A stretch of 64,000 bases of DNA. Origin: Planctomyces sp. SH-PL62. Its GTDB lineage: Bacteria > Planctomycetota > Planctomycetia > Isosphaerales > Isosphaeraceae. Below are positions 26,634 to 37,074 of the stretch, piece by piece. The DNA is taken from contig NZ_CP011273.1 of assembly GCF_001610895.1 (NCBI RefSeq), positions 3,100,001 to 3,164,000 of the forward strand, read 5' to 3'. The position numbers were made by a program, and so were the translations under genes. Every line of letters starts with the position of its first letter. The first letter of the stretch is position 1. Under the pieces are notes generated by a model. The model saw nothing but the letters and a program-made list of their open reading frames with translations, did not search any database and had not been told where the DNA came from.

Positions 26634-27371
26634 ATGGGACGAATCTTCGAGAAGCGCAAAGCTTCGATCTTCAAAACCTCCGCTCAGAAATCAAAGCTCT
26701 TTTCCAAGTATGGAAGACAATTGTATATGGCCGCCAAGAACGGCGTGCCTGACCCGGATGCCAATCCGGCTTTGCGCGCCCTCGTCGAGAAGGCCAAGCG
26801 CGATAACGTGGCCAGTCATGTGATTGACAAGGCGATCCAGAAAGCGGCCGGCGCGGGGGGCGAGGACTTCCAGGCCGCGCGTTACGAGGGGTTTGGCCCC
26901 GGCGGCTCCCTGCTCATCGTCGATTGCCTGACCGACAACAATTCGCGCACCATCTCCGACGTCCGGAACTGTTTCGGCAAGACAGGGTCGAAATTGGCCG
27001 CCAATGGATCCGTGGTCATGTCTTTCGACCACCTGGCGGTGCTTTCCTTCGGCGGCGACGACGAGGAGAAGGTGATCGAGGCCCTGTTCGCCGCGGACGT
27101 CGCCGTCGAAGACGTCGAATGCAAGGATGGCAATATTACGATATTCGCCCCTCCCGCCGAGTTCTACAAGGCGAAAATGGCCCTGCTCGAAGCGTTCCCC
27201 GGCCTCGAGCTGGAAGTTCAGGAAATCACTTTCCTCCCGCAGTCGAGCAAGGTTCTCGATGGGGACGATCTGGGCATGTTCGAGAAATTGCTGGGCATGC
27301 TCAACGATTGCGACGACGTGCAGGAGATCTACCACAACGTCGAGCTTCCCGGCGAACCTGCGTCCGGTTAG
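26634..27371 (+). CDS. YebC/PmpR family DNA-binding regulator (YeeN-like subgroup)
   Basis: The start at 26634 (MGRIFEKRKASIFK) follows GGGCAGG. An open frame continues upstream only through transposon debris. The 245-residue protein has the three YebC domains. They include the N-terminal helical part with ANPALRALVEKAKRDNV and IDKAIQKA, then YEGFGPGGSLLIVDCLTDNN, which is diagnostic, then NCFGKTGSKLAANGSVVMSF. YebC proteins act as transcription regulators or as translation factors that relieve ribosome stalling. The N-terminus resembles the YeeN subgroup rather than canonical YebC. The gene lies inside the direct-repeat-bounded segment, which is unusual for a core-type gene, so it may be a mobile paralogue. 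Confidence 0.88.
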   Translation: MGRIFEKRKASIFKTSAQKSKLFSKYGRQLYMAAKNGVPDPDANPALRALVEKAKRDNVASHVIDKAIQKAAGAGGEDFQAARYEGFGPGGSLLIVDCLTDNNSRTISDVRNCFGKTGSKLAANGSVVMSFDHLAVLSFGGDDEEKVIEALFAADVAVEDVECKDGNITIFAPPAEFYKAKMALLEAFPGLELEVQEITFLPQSSKVLDGDDLGMFEKLLGMLNDCDDVQEIYHNVELPGEPASG

Positions 27372-27508
27372 ACCCATCACCGACCATTCTCGATCGGCCC
27401 CCCGGGGCCATGCAGGTCTCGGCAAGCATGTCGAGTTGCGGGGTTCCTGCAAAGGCTTCAGGCAATCCACGGCGGCTCGGCCTGCCGCCGACCTTCTGGG
27501 ACAGACGC

Positions 27509-27552
27509 TCATCCTCGCGAACGGACCTCGACCGCCTCGCGGAGATACGCCG
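27509..27552. repeat. Right copy of 44-bp direct repeat (3' end of the enolase-superfamily gene)
   Basis: It starts exactly at the stop codon (TGA on the minus strand) of the enolase-superfamily gene and matches 22382-22425 in the same orientation. The spacing between copies is 5127 bp. Insertion with duplication at a gene's 3' end, leaving the gene intact, is typical of integrative elements. Confidence 0.7.
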
Positions 27553-28768
27553 GGTCGATCGTGATGCCGAAGCCCGGTCCGTCGGGGACCTGGAGCTTGC
27601 CGTCGACCACCTTCAACGACGAGGACGCGCTGGTGACGGGGACCTCGGCGCTCCCCTTGTACTCGGTGAAGGGGACCGGGTTGGGGATGCAGGCGGCGAA
27701 GACGGCGGCGTCGAGGTAGCCCAGGCCCGAGCCGGACATGTGGGGGGTGCAGAGCATGCCGGCCTCGTGCGCCATGCGGGCGACCCGCATCGAGCGGACG
27801 AAGCCGCCGTGGTAGTGCAGGTCGGGCTGGACGATGTCGACGGCTCGATTCGCGATCATCCAGCGGAAGCCCTCCTCGGCGGCCTCCTGCTCGCCGCCGG
27901 CCACCGGGATGCTCAGGGCGTCGGCGACGGCCCTGGTCTCCTCCAGGTGGTCGAAGCGGCAGGGCTCTTCATAGAAGGCGTAGCCGTGCTCCTCCATCAG
28001 GCGGCCGACGCGGATCGCCTCGGCGGCGTCGTAGGAGCTGTTGGCGTCGGCGTAGAGGGTCATCTCGGGGCCGAACGCCTCGCGGACGAGCGGGATGAGC
28101 GCCTCGGTCCGCCCGGGGAGCGAGTCCGCGTTCCGGCTCATCCGGCCGCCGAGTCGGAACTTGAGCGCCTTCGCCCCGCTCTCGGCGACGATCCGCCTGA
28201 GGTCGGCGACCTCCTCCTCGGGCGTGTTTCCGCGCGTGCCGCTGGCCCGGTAGACGGCGATCTCCCGCCGCTGGAAGCCTCCCAGCAGGTCGCCGACCGA
28301 CCTCCCCGAGACCTTGCCGAGCAGGTCGAGCACGGCGAACTCGGCGGCCGCCGTGCAGACCCAGAGGGCGAGCCCCTGGTACTTGTAGTTGTCGTCGTGC
28401 CGGTACAACTCCCAGAGGAGCGGTTCCAGCTCCCGGGCGTCCTTCCCGACGAAGAACGGGGCGACCCGATTGAGGAAGATCGGGTAGGTGTGGACCAGAT
28501 GCATGGAATTGGCGACGGACCAGCCCTCGCCCCCGTCCTTCGAGCGCACGCGGACCAGGTACTCCCGGCCGTTGCGGAGCAGGTCCATCGTGGCGATGAC
28601 GACGGGCTTCTCGATCCCCTCGACCCGGAGCACCGGGGCGTTCGCGACCTCCCGGAGCCGCTCGGTCGAGGGCTTCCGGGCGTCGTCTCCGAGGACGCGA
28701 GGGGCGAGCGCGGACGCCGCCGTCGCGCCGAGGGCCGTGCGGAGGAATGAGCGGCGGGCGAGCTGCAT
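27509..28768 (-). CDS. Mandelate racemase/muconate-lactonizing (enolase superfamily) enzyme, Tat-exported
   Basis: This 419-residue protein has a twin-arginine signal (RRSFLRTALGATAASALAP). The enolase-superfamily capping domain runs to about 165 and the barrel follows. The barrel includes KALKFRLGGR at the end of strand 2, metal ligands in YADANSSYD, YEEPCRFDH and VAGGEQEA, then QPDLHYHGG and the general-base-type His in TPHMSGSG. These enzymes remove a proton alpha to a carboxylate, as in sugar-acid dehydratases and epimerases. The substrate is unknown. The small gene upstream (28818-29102) is 49 bp away on the same strand. Confidence 0.88.
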   Translation of the reverse strand: MQLARRSFLRTALGATAASALAPRVLGDDARKPSTERLREVANAPVLRVEGIEKPVVIATMDLLRNGREYLVRVRSKDGGEGWSVANSMHLVHTYPIFLNRVAPFFVGKDARELEPLLWELYRHDDNYKYQGLALWVCTAAAEFAVLDLLGKVSGRSVGDLLGGFQRREIAVYRASGTRGNTPEEEVADLRRIVAESGAKALKFRLGGRMSRNADSLPGRTEALIPLVREAFGPEMTLYADANSSYDAAEAIRVGRLMEEHGYAFYEEPCRFDHLEETRAVADALSIPVAGGEQEAAEEGFRWMIANRAVDIVQPDLHYHGGFVRSMRVARMAHEAGMLCTPHMSGSGLGYLDAAVFAACIPNPVPFTEYKGSAEVPVTSASSSLKVVDGKLQVPDGPGFGITIDPAYLREAVEVRSRG

Positions 28769-28817
28769 GGGGGTCGTCCTCCGGCGTCGCGCCGGTTCGG
28801 GAAAGGGGAGGGGGGCG

Positions 28818-29102
28818 TCAGGCCACGGGCGTGCTCTCGATCATCCCTCGGATGACGTCGCGGGCCTGGGCGGCGAGGTTCGGGTCGGGGGACGAGGCGG
28901 AGACGACGACCCAGGTCCCGTTGGACTGGGGGACGCCGACGATGGTCAGGGTCACGGAATCATTGCCGCCGGCCACCAGATAATCGGCCCCGTCCGCCCC
29001 CTTGACGACGATGAGACCCTGGTCGCGGAGGGCCTGATCGGCCAGGGCCAGGCAGCCTTCGACGGAGGAGGGTTTCACGAACGTGCCGTAGACGACGTAC
29101 AT
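28818..29102 (-). CDS. Small hypothetical protein
   Basis: I start at 29102 ([13 protein letters not shown]), preceded by GGAGCC. The longer frame upstream is Arg/Pro-rich. The 94-residue protein alternates strands and helices: [17 protein letters not shown], a [20 protein letters not shown] strand pair and a final helix with [12 protein letters not shown]. That pattern suggests a small alpha/beta domain. It has no signal peptide. I do not recognise the family. It probably shares a transcript with the enolase-superfamily gene. Confidence 0.6.
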   Translation of the reverse strand: MYVVYGTFVKPSSVEGCLALADQALRDQGLIVVKGADGADYLVAGGNDSVTLTIVGVPQSNGTWVVVSASSPDPNLAAQARDVIRGMIESTPVA

Positions 29103-29362
29103 CGGCGAGGCTCCTTTTCCGGGCGGGTCGGCGGCCGTCGGGACGCTGGGGGTCTCCCCCGATTGTCCGGGCTCGCGAGGGGGCCGTCCAGGGCGTCGAA
29201 TCTCGCACTGGCCAGGGCGGGTGGTTTCGATTAGGGTGGATGTTCCTCTCGCGACGGCATCAGGAAGGATGGAAGCTCGGTTGCGTCGCATGGACCCGCG
29301 CGGACCCGGCCCCGATCGCCCCGCCGCGGTCGGCCCCGGAGCCAGGTTGAGGGATTTGACCG

Positions 29363-31273
29363 GTGTCCTATCGCAGCTTCAAGCACCTGCTCGGCGAGAC
29401 CAGCCTGGAGCGCAAGTGTCGCTTCATCTTCGGGCTGGGGATCTTCCTCCTCGTCGTGGTCAGCTTCCTCCTGTACGGCCTGAAGACCGAGAGCCTGGTC
29501 AAGAACCAGACCACCCAGACGGCCCGGATGCTCGTCAATCCGACGTTGATGAACATCCATTACAAGAAGCTGGGCAACTACTTCTTCGAGCCGATCATCG
29601 ACGTCCTCTGGGGCGACTTGAAGCCGCTGGACGAACTTCCCAACGTCAAGGCGACGGTCCTGAAGCCCTACGCCGACAAGGACCCGGCCAAGCAGCCCTC
29701 CGACGAGTTCGAGCGGGCCGCCCTGGCGCGGTTCTTGAAGGCGTCGGCCGACGAGGAGGCGTTCGTCAAGACGGGCAAGCCCCGGCCCAACCCCTACACC
29801 TTCGCCGACGGCACCAGGATGTGGGAGGACCGGATCTCCCCGGACCAGAAGGAATATCAGTACATCCAGGCCGTGACCTTCAAGCCGAGCTGCCTGATGG
29901 ACTGCCACAGCCGGGAGGACTCGGGCCTGGAGGGCTTCGACGGCGGCAAGGTTCACATCGACAACCACCACCTCTGGCGGCTGGCCGCCGACGGCAAGCA
30001 CAACATCCCCGTCAAGCCCGGCGACCTCGCCGGCGCGGTGGTCGTCCGGGTGCCGATGGAGCAGACCAAGAAGGCCATCAACAGCAACCGCGCCGTGCTG
30101 ATCACCGCCGCGTTGGTGACGGCCGTGCTGGCGATGGTCTCCTCGTACATGATCGTCCGCTACGTGATCGTCAAGCCGGTCAAGCACCTGCGCGACGTCT
30201 CCGACGCCATCGCCGCCGGGCGGCTCAACATCCGCAGCCAGATCCAGACCGGCGACGAGTTCGAGGACCTCTCCCACGCCTTCAACCGCATGCTCCACAA
30301 CCTCGTCGCCATGCAGCAGGAGCTTCGCGACGTCAACGGCGACCTCGACCACAAGGTCGACGAGCTGGCCCAGGCCAACATGGCGCTCTACGAGATGAAC
30401 CGCCTCAAGAGCGACTTCCTCGCCACCATGAGCCACGAGCTGCGGACCCCTTTGAACTCGATCATCGGCTTCTCGGAGGTCCTCGGCGGCAACGAGAACC
30501 TCAACGAGCGGCAGCGGCGGTACGTGGGGAACATCCAGACCTCGGGCAAGATGCTCCTGGGGATGATCAACGACATCCTCGACCTGGCCAAGATCGAGAG
30601 CGGCAAGATGGAGGTCCGCGGCGAGGACTTCTCGATCCGCGACGTCTGCGAGGCGCTCACGAACCTGACCCGGCCGATGGCCGACCGCAAGGACGTGACC
30701 CTGGAATGCCGGCTCGACGAGGCCATCCCGCTCCTCCGGCAGGACCCGGGCAAGATCCGCCAGATCCTCTACAACCTCCTCTCCAACGCGATCAAGTTCA
30801 CTCCCGAGGGGGGCCGCGTGACCCTCAGGGCGCGGACCGACGGCCGGTTCGTGGTCCTCGAGGTCGAGGACACGGGGATCGGCATCGCCGAGGAGGATCG
30901 AGACACGATCTTCGAGAAGTTCCGCCAGGCGAAGGCGCCCGGCCAGGCCGACGACGTCCTCACCCGCGAGCACCAGGGGACCGGCCTGGGCCTGTCGATC
31001 GTCCGCGAGCTGGCCCGGCTGCTGGGCGGCGAGATCCACCTCCGCAGCCAGCTGGGGCAGGGGAGCACGTTCACGGTCCGCATCCCCTTGCAGCTCGCCG
31101 GCAACCATCGCTTCGAGGTGAACCTGAGCGATGAGCGGATCGATCTCTCCAAGGCCCGCCGCATCGAGGCCCAGCCTTCGTTCCCGCGCATGCCCCTGAC
31201 GCGCCCGCAGCCGTCCGGGGGCCTCGGCCCGGACCCGCTGCGGGGCCTCGGCAAGAACGCCCCGGTCGTCTGA
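29363..31273 (+). CDS. Membrane sensor histidine kinase with DUF3365/Tll0287-like sensing domain
   Basis: This 636-residue kinase starts at a GTG after TTGAGGGA. Transmembrane helices (about 21-40 and 243-268) bracket a periplasmic Tll0287-like domain. The domain contains SCLMDCHSR (Cys177, Cys181, His182), a C-x3-C-H version of a haem-attachment motif. HAMP (about 268-320), a short coiled coil, HisKA with [10 protein letters not shown] (His358) and HATPase with [12 protein letters not shown] follow. A C-terminal tail of about 70 residues has no known domain. The likely input is redox state or a haem ligand. No response regulator is adjacent. Confidence 0.88.
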   Translation: MSYRSFKHLLGETSLERKCRFIFGLGIFLLVVVSFLLYGLKTESLVKNQTTQTARMLVNPTLMNIHYKKLGNYFFEPIIDVLWGDLKPLDELPNVKATVLKPYADKDPAKQPSDEFERAALARFLKASADEEAFVKTGKPRPNPYTFADGTRMWEDRISPDQKEYQYIQAVTFKPSCLMDCHSREDSGLEGFDGGKVHIDNHHLWRLAADGKHNIPVKPGDLAGAVVVRVPMEQTKKAINSNRAVLITAALVTAVLAMVSSYMIVRYVIVKPVKHLRDVSDAIAAGRLNIRSQIQTGDEFEDLSHAFNRMLHNLVAMQQELRDVNGDLDHKVDELAQANMALYEMNRLKSDFLATMSHELRTPLNSIIGFSEVLGGNENLNERQRRYVGNIQTSGKMLLGMINDILDLAKIESGKMEVRGEDFSIRDVCEALTNLTRPMADRKDVTLECRLDEAIPLLRQDPGKIRQILYNLLSNAIKFTPEGGRVTLRARTDGRFVVLEVEDTGIGIAEEDRDTIFEKFRQAKAPGQADDVLTREHQGTGLGLSIVRELARLLGGEIHLRSQLGQGSTFTVRIPLQLAGNHRFEVNLSDERIDLSKARRIEAQPSFPRMPLTRPQPSGGLGPDPLRGLGKNAPVV

Positions 31274-31382
31274 CTCGACTCTCGCTCCCGTTCGCGCCTC
31301 GCTCCGGTCCCGGTCTCGATCTCGATATCGCCGCCGATTCCGCCTCGTGAGTCCGCCCCATCGCCCTGACGAAGTGAGCACC

Positions 31383-33197
<1,815 letters not shown>

Positions 33198-33260
33198 GTC
33201 TCGATCGCCGCGAGCCTGAGGACTTCGTCCGGATGAGGACGGGTACCGTATCGCGCGGCC

Positions 33261-33281
33261 GTCCGGTAGAATCGACCGGAC
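33261..33281. promoter_or_regulatory. Inverted repeat overlapping a -10-like box upstream of the ROK kinase
   Basis: GTCCGGT (33261-33267) and ACCGGAC (33275-33281) form a 7-bp palindrome around AGAATCG. TAGAAT at 33267-33272 could be a -10 hexamer. No good -35 is seen. It may be an operator. Confidence 0.3.
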
Positions 33282-33334
33282 GTCGGAAGCGGCGATCGCG
33301 TCGCGGACGCAAATCGAGTTTGGAGCGTATCCTT

Positions 33335-34315
33335 ATGACAGTTCAGGGCGGCGGCCCTCCCGTGATCGGCGTCGATCTCGGCGGGACGAAAATCATGGCG
33401 GCCGTGGTCGCCGACGACAACCGGATCCTCGGGCGGGGCAAGCGCAATACGCCCGCCAAGGAGGGGGGGCCGGCCATCCTGAAGACGATGCTGGAGTGCG
33501 TCGACGAGGCCCTCGAGCAGTCCGGCCTGAAGCGGGGCGACCTGGCCGCGGGGGGGATCGGCTCGCCCGGCCCGCTCGACGTCGACGCCGGCGTGATCCT
33601 CTTCAGCGCCAACCTGAGCGTCAAGAACTACCCGGTCGGCCCCGAGCTGTCGAGCGCGCTGGGGATCCCGATCAAGGTCCAGAACGACGTCCGGGTCGGC
33701 GGCTACGGCGAGTTCATGCTGGGCGCGGGTCGGGGGTACGGCGACGTCCTCGCGGCGTTCGTCGGTACCGGGATCGGCGGCTGCCTGATCCAGAACGGCC
33801 GGATCGTCGCCGGGTCGACGAACAACGCCGGCGAGATCGGCCACATCGTCGTCAAGGCCGGCGGGCCCCGCTGCGGCTGCGGCAACAACGGCTGCATGGA
33901 GGCCTTCGCCAGCAAGACGGCCCTCTCCAACCGGCTCGTCAAGGCCGCCAAGAAACGGTCGTGCCCGCTCGGCGACAAGATCCAGCGCAAGGGCCGGCTC
34001 AAGAGCGGCGACCTGGCGCAGGCCGTCCGCGACAAGGACGAGATCGCCATCCGCGAGGTCGAACGCGCCGCGTACTACCTCGGCCTGGGCCTCGGCGGCC
34101 TGGTCAACGTCTTCGGCCCCCAGATCGTCGTCATCGGCGGCGGCATGGCCCTGGCCCTGGGCCAACCGTTCCTGGAGCGGATCACCGCTTCCGCTCGGCT
34201 GCAGATCATCACCGACCCGACCCACTGCATCAAGTTCGCCCTGGCGGGGCTGGGCGACGACGCCGGCGTCCTGGGCGCGTCGCTCTACGCCCGCGAGATG
34301 CTCGCCCAGGGCTGA
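33335..34315 (+). CDS. ROK family sugar kinase (glucokinase-like)
   Basis: The ATG at 33335 begins directly before the ATP-binding loop, IGVDLGGTKI. The upstream extension of the frame is Arg-rich. The 326-residue protein has IGSPGPLDVDAGVI, the catalytic Asp region VQNDVRVGGYGE, FVGTGIGGCLIQNG, the ROK signature with GEIGHIVV and the zinc site CGCGNNGCME. ROK kinases phosphorylate glucose or other hexoses or amino sugars. The lack of an N-terminal winged helix makes it an enzyme rather than a repressor. It converges with the cytochrome c gene 23 bp downstream. Confidence 0.9.
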   Translation: MTVQGGGPPVIGVDLGGTKIMAAVVADDNRILGRGKRNTPAKEGGPAILKTMLECVDEALEQSGLKRGDLAAGGIGSPGPLDVDAGVILFSANLSVKNYPVGPELSSALGIPIKVQNDVRVGGYGEFMLGAGRGYGDVLAAFVGTGIGGCLIQNGRIVAGSTNNAGEIGHIVVKAGGPRCGCGNNGCMEAFASKTALSNRLVKAAKKRSCPLGDKIQRKGRLKSGDLAQAVRDKDEIAIREVERAAYYLGLGLGGLVNVFGPQIVVIGGGMALALGQPFLERITASARLQIITDPTHCIKFALAGLGDDAGVLGASLYAREMLAQG

Positions 34316-34337
34316 GGCGGCCGACCGCCTGCGTCGG

Positions 34338-35111
34338 TCACGGCTTCGCGGCGGACGCGGCCGCCGCGAGGGACTCATGGTCGACGCTTCGGAGCCAGCC
34401 GAGGATGTCGCGCTGCTGGTCGGCGGTGAGCATCAGGTTCATCGCCGGCATCTTGCGTAGGCCGTCCCGGACGATCTTGTGGTAGTCGCCCGCGTGGGTC
34501 AGGATCGCCCGGTCGGCGAGCGCCGGGCCGAGTTCGGTCCCGAGGGCCGTCGGCCCGTGGCAGCTCGCGCAGACGACCAGGTAGAGCTGGGCGCCGTTCG
34601 CGACGACGGCCTCGCCGGTCCCCTCCGAGGGATCGCCGGGGATCTCCCGCGTGGACACGTCGGCCAGGAGGACGCGGCCCGGCGGCGGGACGGGGGACTC
34701 CGAGCCGAAGTGTCGCGTCAGGTACTCCTCGACCGGGGCCCGGTCGGCCTCCGGGAGCACGGCGCCCCACGAGAGCATCTTGTCAACCTCCGCCTTCCAC
34801 TGCGCGGAGGTCAGGCGCTGGCTCGTGTACATGCCCTCTTCGTGGCAGACGAGGCAGTTGTCCGCGAGGGCCCGCTTGGCCATCACGTCGCGGTAGGCGG
34901 CCTCTTCTTCGTCCTCACCCTCGTCCGTGTCGTCGGTCGGGGCCGGCGCCTGGGATTTCGCCGCCTCGACGGCGTCCGCCTCGGCCCGCGCCGCCTCAGC
35001 CCGGGCCAGCTCGGCGACGTCCGCGCGCTGTTGTTGCTGGAGGCGATAGCCGAACAGGAGGCCGACCGCCGCGATGGTGGCGAGCGTCAGGCCGATCAGG
35101 AATAATCGCAT
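34338..35111 (-). CDS. Dihaem cytochrome c, probable electron acceptor of the sulfite dehydrogenase
   Basis: I start at 35111 (MRLFLIGLTLA), which gives a signal anchor. The 257-residue protein has an Ala/Glu-rich linker, a first haem site, CLVCHEEG, and a second class I domain with CASCHGPTALG and the Met ligand in MPAMNLML. The gene begins 10 bp after the stop of the molybdopterin oxidoreductase gene, so the products form an obvious SorAB-like pair. Electrons from sulfite would pass to these haems and then to the respiratory chain in the periplasm. Confidence 0.85.
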   Translation of the reverse strand: MRLFLIGLTLATIAAVGLLFGYRLQQQQRADVAELARAEAARAEADAVEAAKSQAPAPTDDTDEGEDEEEAAYRDVMAKRALADNCLVCHEEGMYTSQRLTSAQWKAEVDKMLSWGAVLPEADRAPVEEYLTRHFGSESPVPPPGRVLLADVSTREIPGDPSEGTGEAVVANGAQLYLVVCASCHGPTALGTELGPALADRAILTHAGDYHKIVRDGLRKMPAMNLMLTADQQRDILGWLRSVDHESLAAAASAAKP

Positions 35112-35121
35112 GGATTTGTGC

Positions 35122-36360
35122 TCACGAAACGACGCAGGGGATGCGGTCGTAGCCGTTCCAGAGATAGCCGCTCTTGTTCCACGGGCTGACTTCGGGCTGG
35201 ATCTCCCCACGGGAGTCGGTCGCGCGGGCCTGGAGCGTGTAGCTCCCGGCGGCGGGGGGCGTCCAGGCGAGCTTGAAGCGGCGCCAGCTCCCCTGGCGGG
35301 GCTCGTCGAGCAACTCGGCCTCGCGCCAGGTCGGGTCCTGCACGGTGGAGACCTCGACCTTGACGACGTGGCCCTCGCCGGTCCAGGCGACGCCGCGGAC
35401 CTCGCGCGGGCCGAGCGGGAGCGAAGCGTCCGGGTCGGGGGAGGTGATGAGCGACTTGACGTTCATCCACTCGACCGGGACGAGCGAGGCCGGGTCCGGG
35501 TTGACCCCGGGCGGGACCGGCTCGCGGGGGATGCGATAGCCGGTCTTCATGTAGAAAGTCTGCGCCTCCTCGGCGGAGACCACGATCCGGCGCACCCACT
35601 TGGACCAATTGTTCGCGGCCCAACCGGGGACCACCAGCCGCGCGGGGCCGCCGTGGAGGACGGGCAAGGGCTCGCCGTTCATCTTCAGGGCGATCAGCGA
35701 ATCGTCGGCCAGCGCGCGGGCCAGGGGGATGCTGCGGGTGAACGGCGGCGCCTTGGTCGTGGGCGGGACGTCCCCGCCGATGAAATGGACGTGGGCCGCC
35801 TCCGGCTTCACGCCGGCCCGCTCCAGCAGGGCCGCGAGCCGCACGCCCGCCCATTCGGCGTGCCCGACCGCCCCTCGCTCCCAGGTCAGGCCCGGCATCC
35901 GAGGGCGGAACAGCCCCCGACCGTTGCCGGCGCACTGGAGCACCGCCGGGATCGTCGTCGCGTCCATCGCCTCCAGGTCGGCCAGGCTCAGCTTGAGCGG
36001 CCGATCCACCAGGCCCTCGACGACGACCTCCCACGTCCTCAGCCCCACCGCCGGGGCACCGTGGTGGCTGCGGACGAAGAATCCCTCGTTCGGCGTCAGG
36101 AACGAATCGAGTGCGGCCGACGGCGATTCCAGGTTAAGCGGACGCTCGGTGCGGACGATCATGCGACGATCCGCGGCGACGGCCCCCTCGTCGCCCCTCG
36201 CGACGCCCAGGCCGCCTCGGTCGAGCCCGCCCGCGAGTCCCCCGACGCCCAGCATCCCACCCCACAGGCTTGCGAGGAACCCGCGCCGATCCGGCCCGAG
36301 ACCCGCGGCCGGCACCCCGCCGCCCTCGCGGGCGAGGGGATTTTCAACGTCCGAAGCCAT
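35122..36360 (-). CDS. Sulfite oxidase/dehydrogenase-like molybdopterin oxidoreductase
   Basis: This 412-residue enzyme has a twin-arginine-like N-terminus, DRRGFLASLWGGMLG. It has the sulfite-oxidase fold: a molybdopterin domain (about 90-280) with the molybdenum-ligating Cys143 in VLQCAGNGRG, then HGGPARLVVPGW and NWSKWVRRI, and a C-terminal Mo-co dimerisation domain (about 295-405). SorA- and SoxC-type enzymes oxidise sulfite to sulfate in the periplasm. Coupling to the dihaem cytochrome downstream supports this. Nitrate or another oxyanion cannot be excluded. Confidence 0.85.
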   Translation of the reverse strand: MASDVENPLAREGGGVPAAGLGPDRRGFLASLWGGMLGVGGLAGGLDRGGLGVARGDEGAVAADRRMIVRTERPLNLESPSAALDSFLTPNEGFFVRSHHGAPAVGLRTWEVVVEGLVDRPLKLSLADLEAMDATTIPAVLQCAGNGRGLFRPRMPGLTWERGAVGHAEWAGVRLAALLERAGVKPEAAHVHFIGGDVPPTTKAPPFTRSIPLARALADDSLIALKMNGEPLPVLHGGPARLVVPGWAANNWSKWVRRIVVSAEEAQTFYMKTGYRIPREPVPPGVNPDPASLVPVEWMNVKSLITSPDPDASLPLGPREVRGVAWTGEGHVVKVEVSTVQDPTWREAELLDEPRQGSWRRFKLAWTPPAAGSYTLQARATDSRGEIQPEVSPWNKSGYLWNGYDRIPCVVS

Positions 36361-36759
36361 CGTGCTGCGCTCCCCTCGATCGAACCTCGACGGACTTGCC
36401 TGCGTCTAGAGTATGCAGGGGCGCCCATTCCCTGTCCAGGCTCGTGATCTCACGGCCCATTTCAAACCGTTCACCTCCACGTCCACGACGGAGGTTTCTG
36501 CATGTGGTCGCCATGATGATCCATATATTCATTGCGATCGCGGCGACCTGTCCTGGTCTTGCGGCGTAAATTGAGTAGGGAGGATAATCTCGGTATTCAC
36601 TTTGCTCTATACTTTGGATGTCGAGAACGAGCCGATCAGGAGCATCGTTCAAGGACGTCCCATCCAGCCCGCTCGCAATTCGGCTCGCACTCGCTTCGGT
36701 CCCGTCTCCCGGCGTTCGATCTGAGGTGGCCACCGACTCCCTTCTACGGGTTGCGAACG
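36361..36759. other. Intergenic region, no gene seen
   Basis: About 400 bp between divergent genes, moderately AT-rich at 36500-36620. No repeat copy and no clear promoter pair could be assigned. Confidence 0.4.
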
Positions 36760-37056
36760 ATGAAAAAAATCCGTCGCAAACGCCAGCAAGCCCTGTTCGC
36801 CCGTCTCGGCCGTCATCTGGAAATCTGCCTCGACTCGCTGAAACCTCGGAGGATGCGAACTCGATCGGCGCGGTACGCCGCGGCGTTGGCGGAGTCGCTG
36901 GGCTTGATCGAACGTCCTAGGTGTTGCGTCTGGTGCCGCCGACGTCAGCGGCTTCAGCGCCACCATTGGGACTACCAGGAGCCGTTGAACGTCACGTTCC
37001 TCTGCCCGGACTGCCACAGCATCGCCGACAACATGGTCTACCAGGCGATCGCCTGA
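36760..37056 (+). CDS. Small zinc-finger (HNH-like) protein
   Basis: The ATG at 36760 starts MKKIRRKRQQALF. The frame upstream of it looks non-coding. The 98-residue basic protein has a treble-clef zinc site, CVWCRRRQRLQRHHWDY and FLCPDCHS, in which two Cys pairs and the central His-His resemble HNH domains. The HNH catalytic Asn is not clearly placed, so nuclease activity is doubtful. The Arg/Lys-rich N-terminus suggests nucleic-acid binding. No partner gene is evident. Confidence 0.6.
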   Translation: MKKIRRKRQQALFARLGRHLEICLDSLKPRRMRTRSARYAAALAESLGLIERPRCCVWCRRRQRLQRHHWDYQEPLNVTFLCPDCHSIADNMVYQAIA

Positions 37057-37074
37057 GCGGCTCCGGCGGGACCT

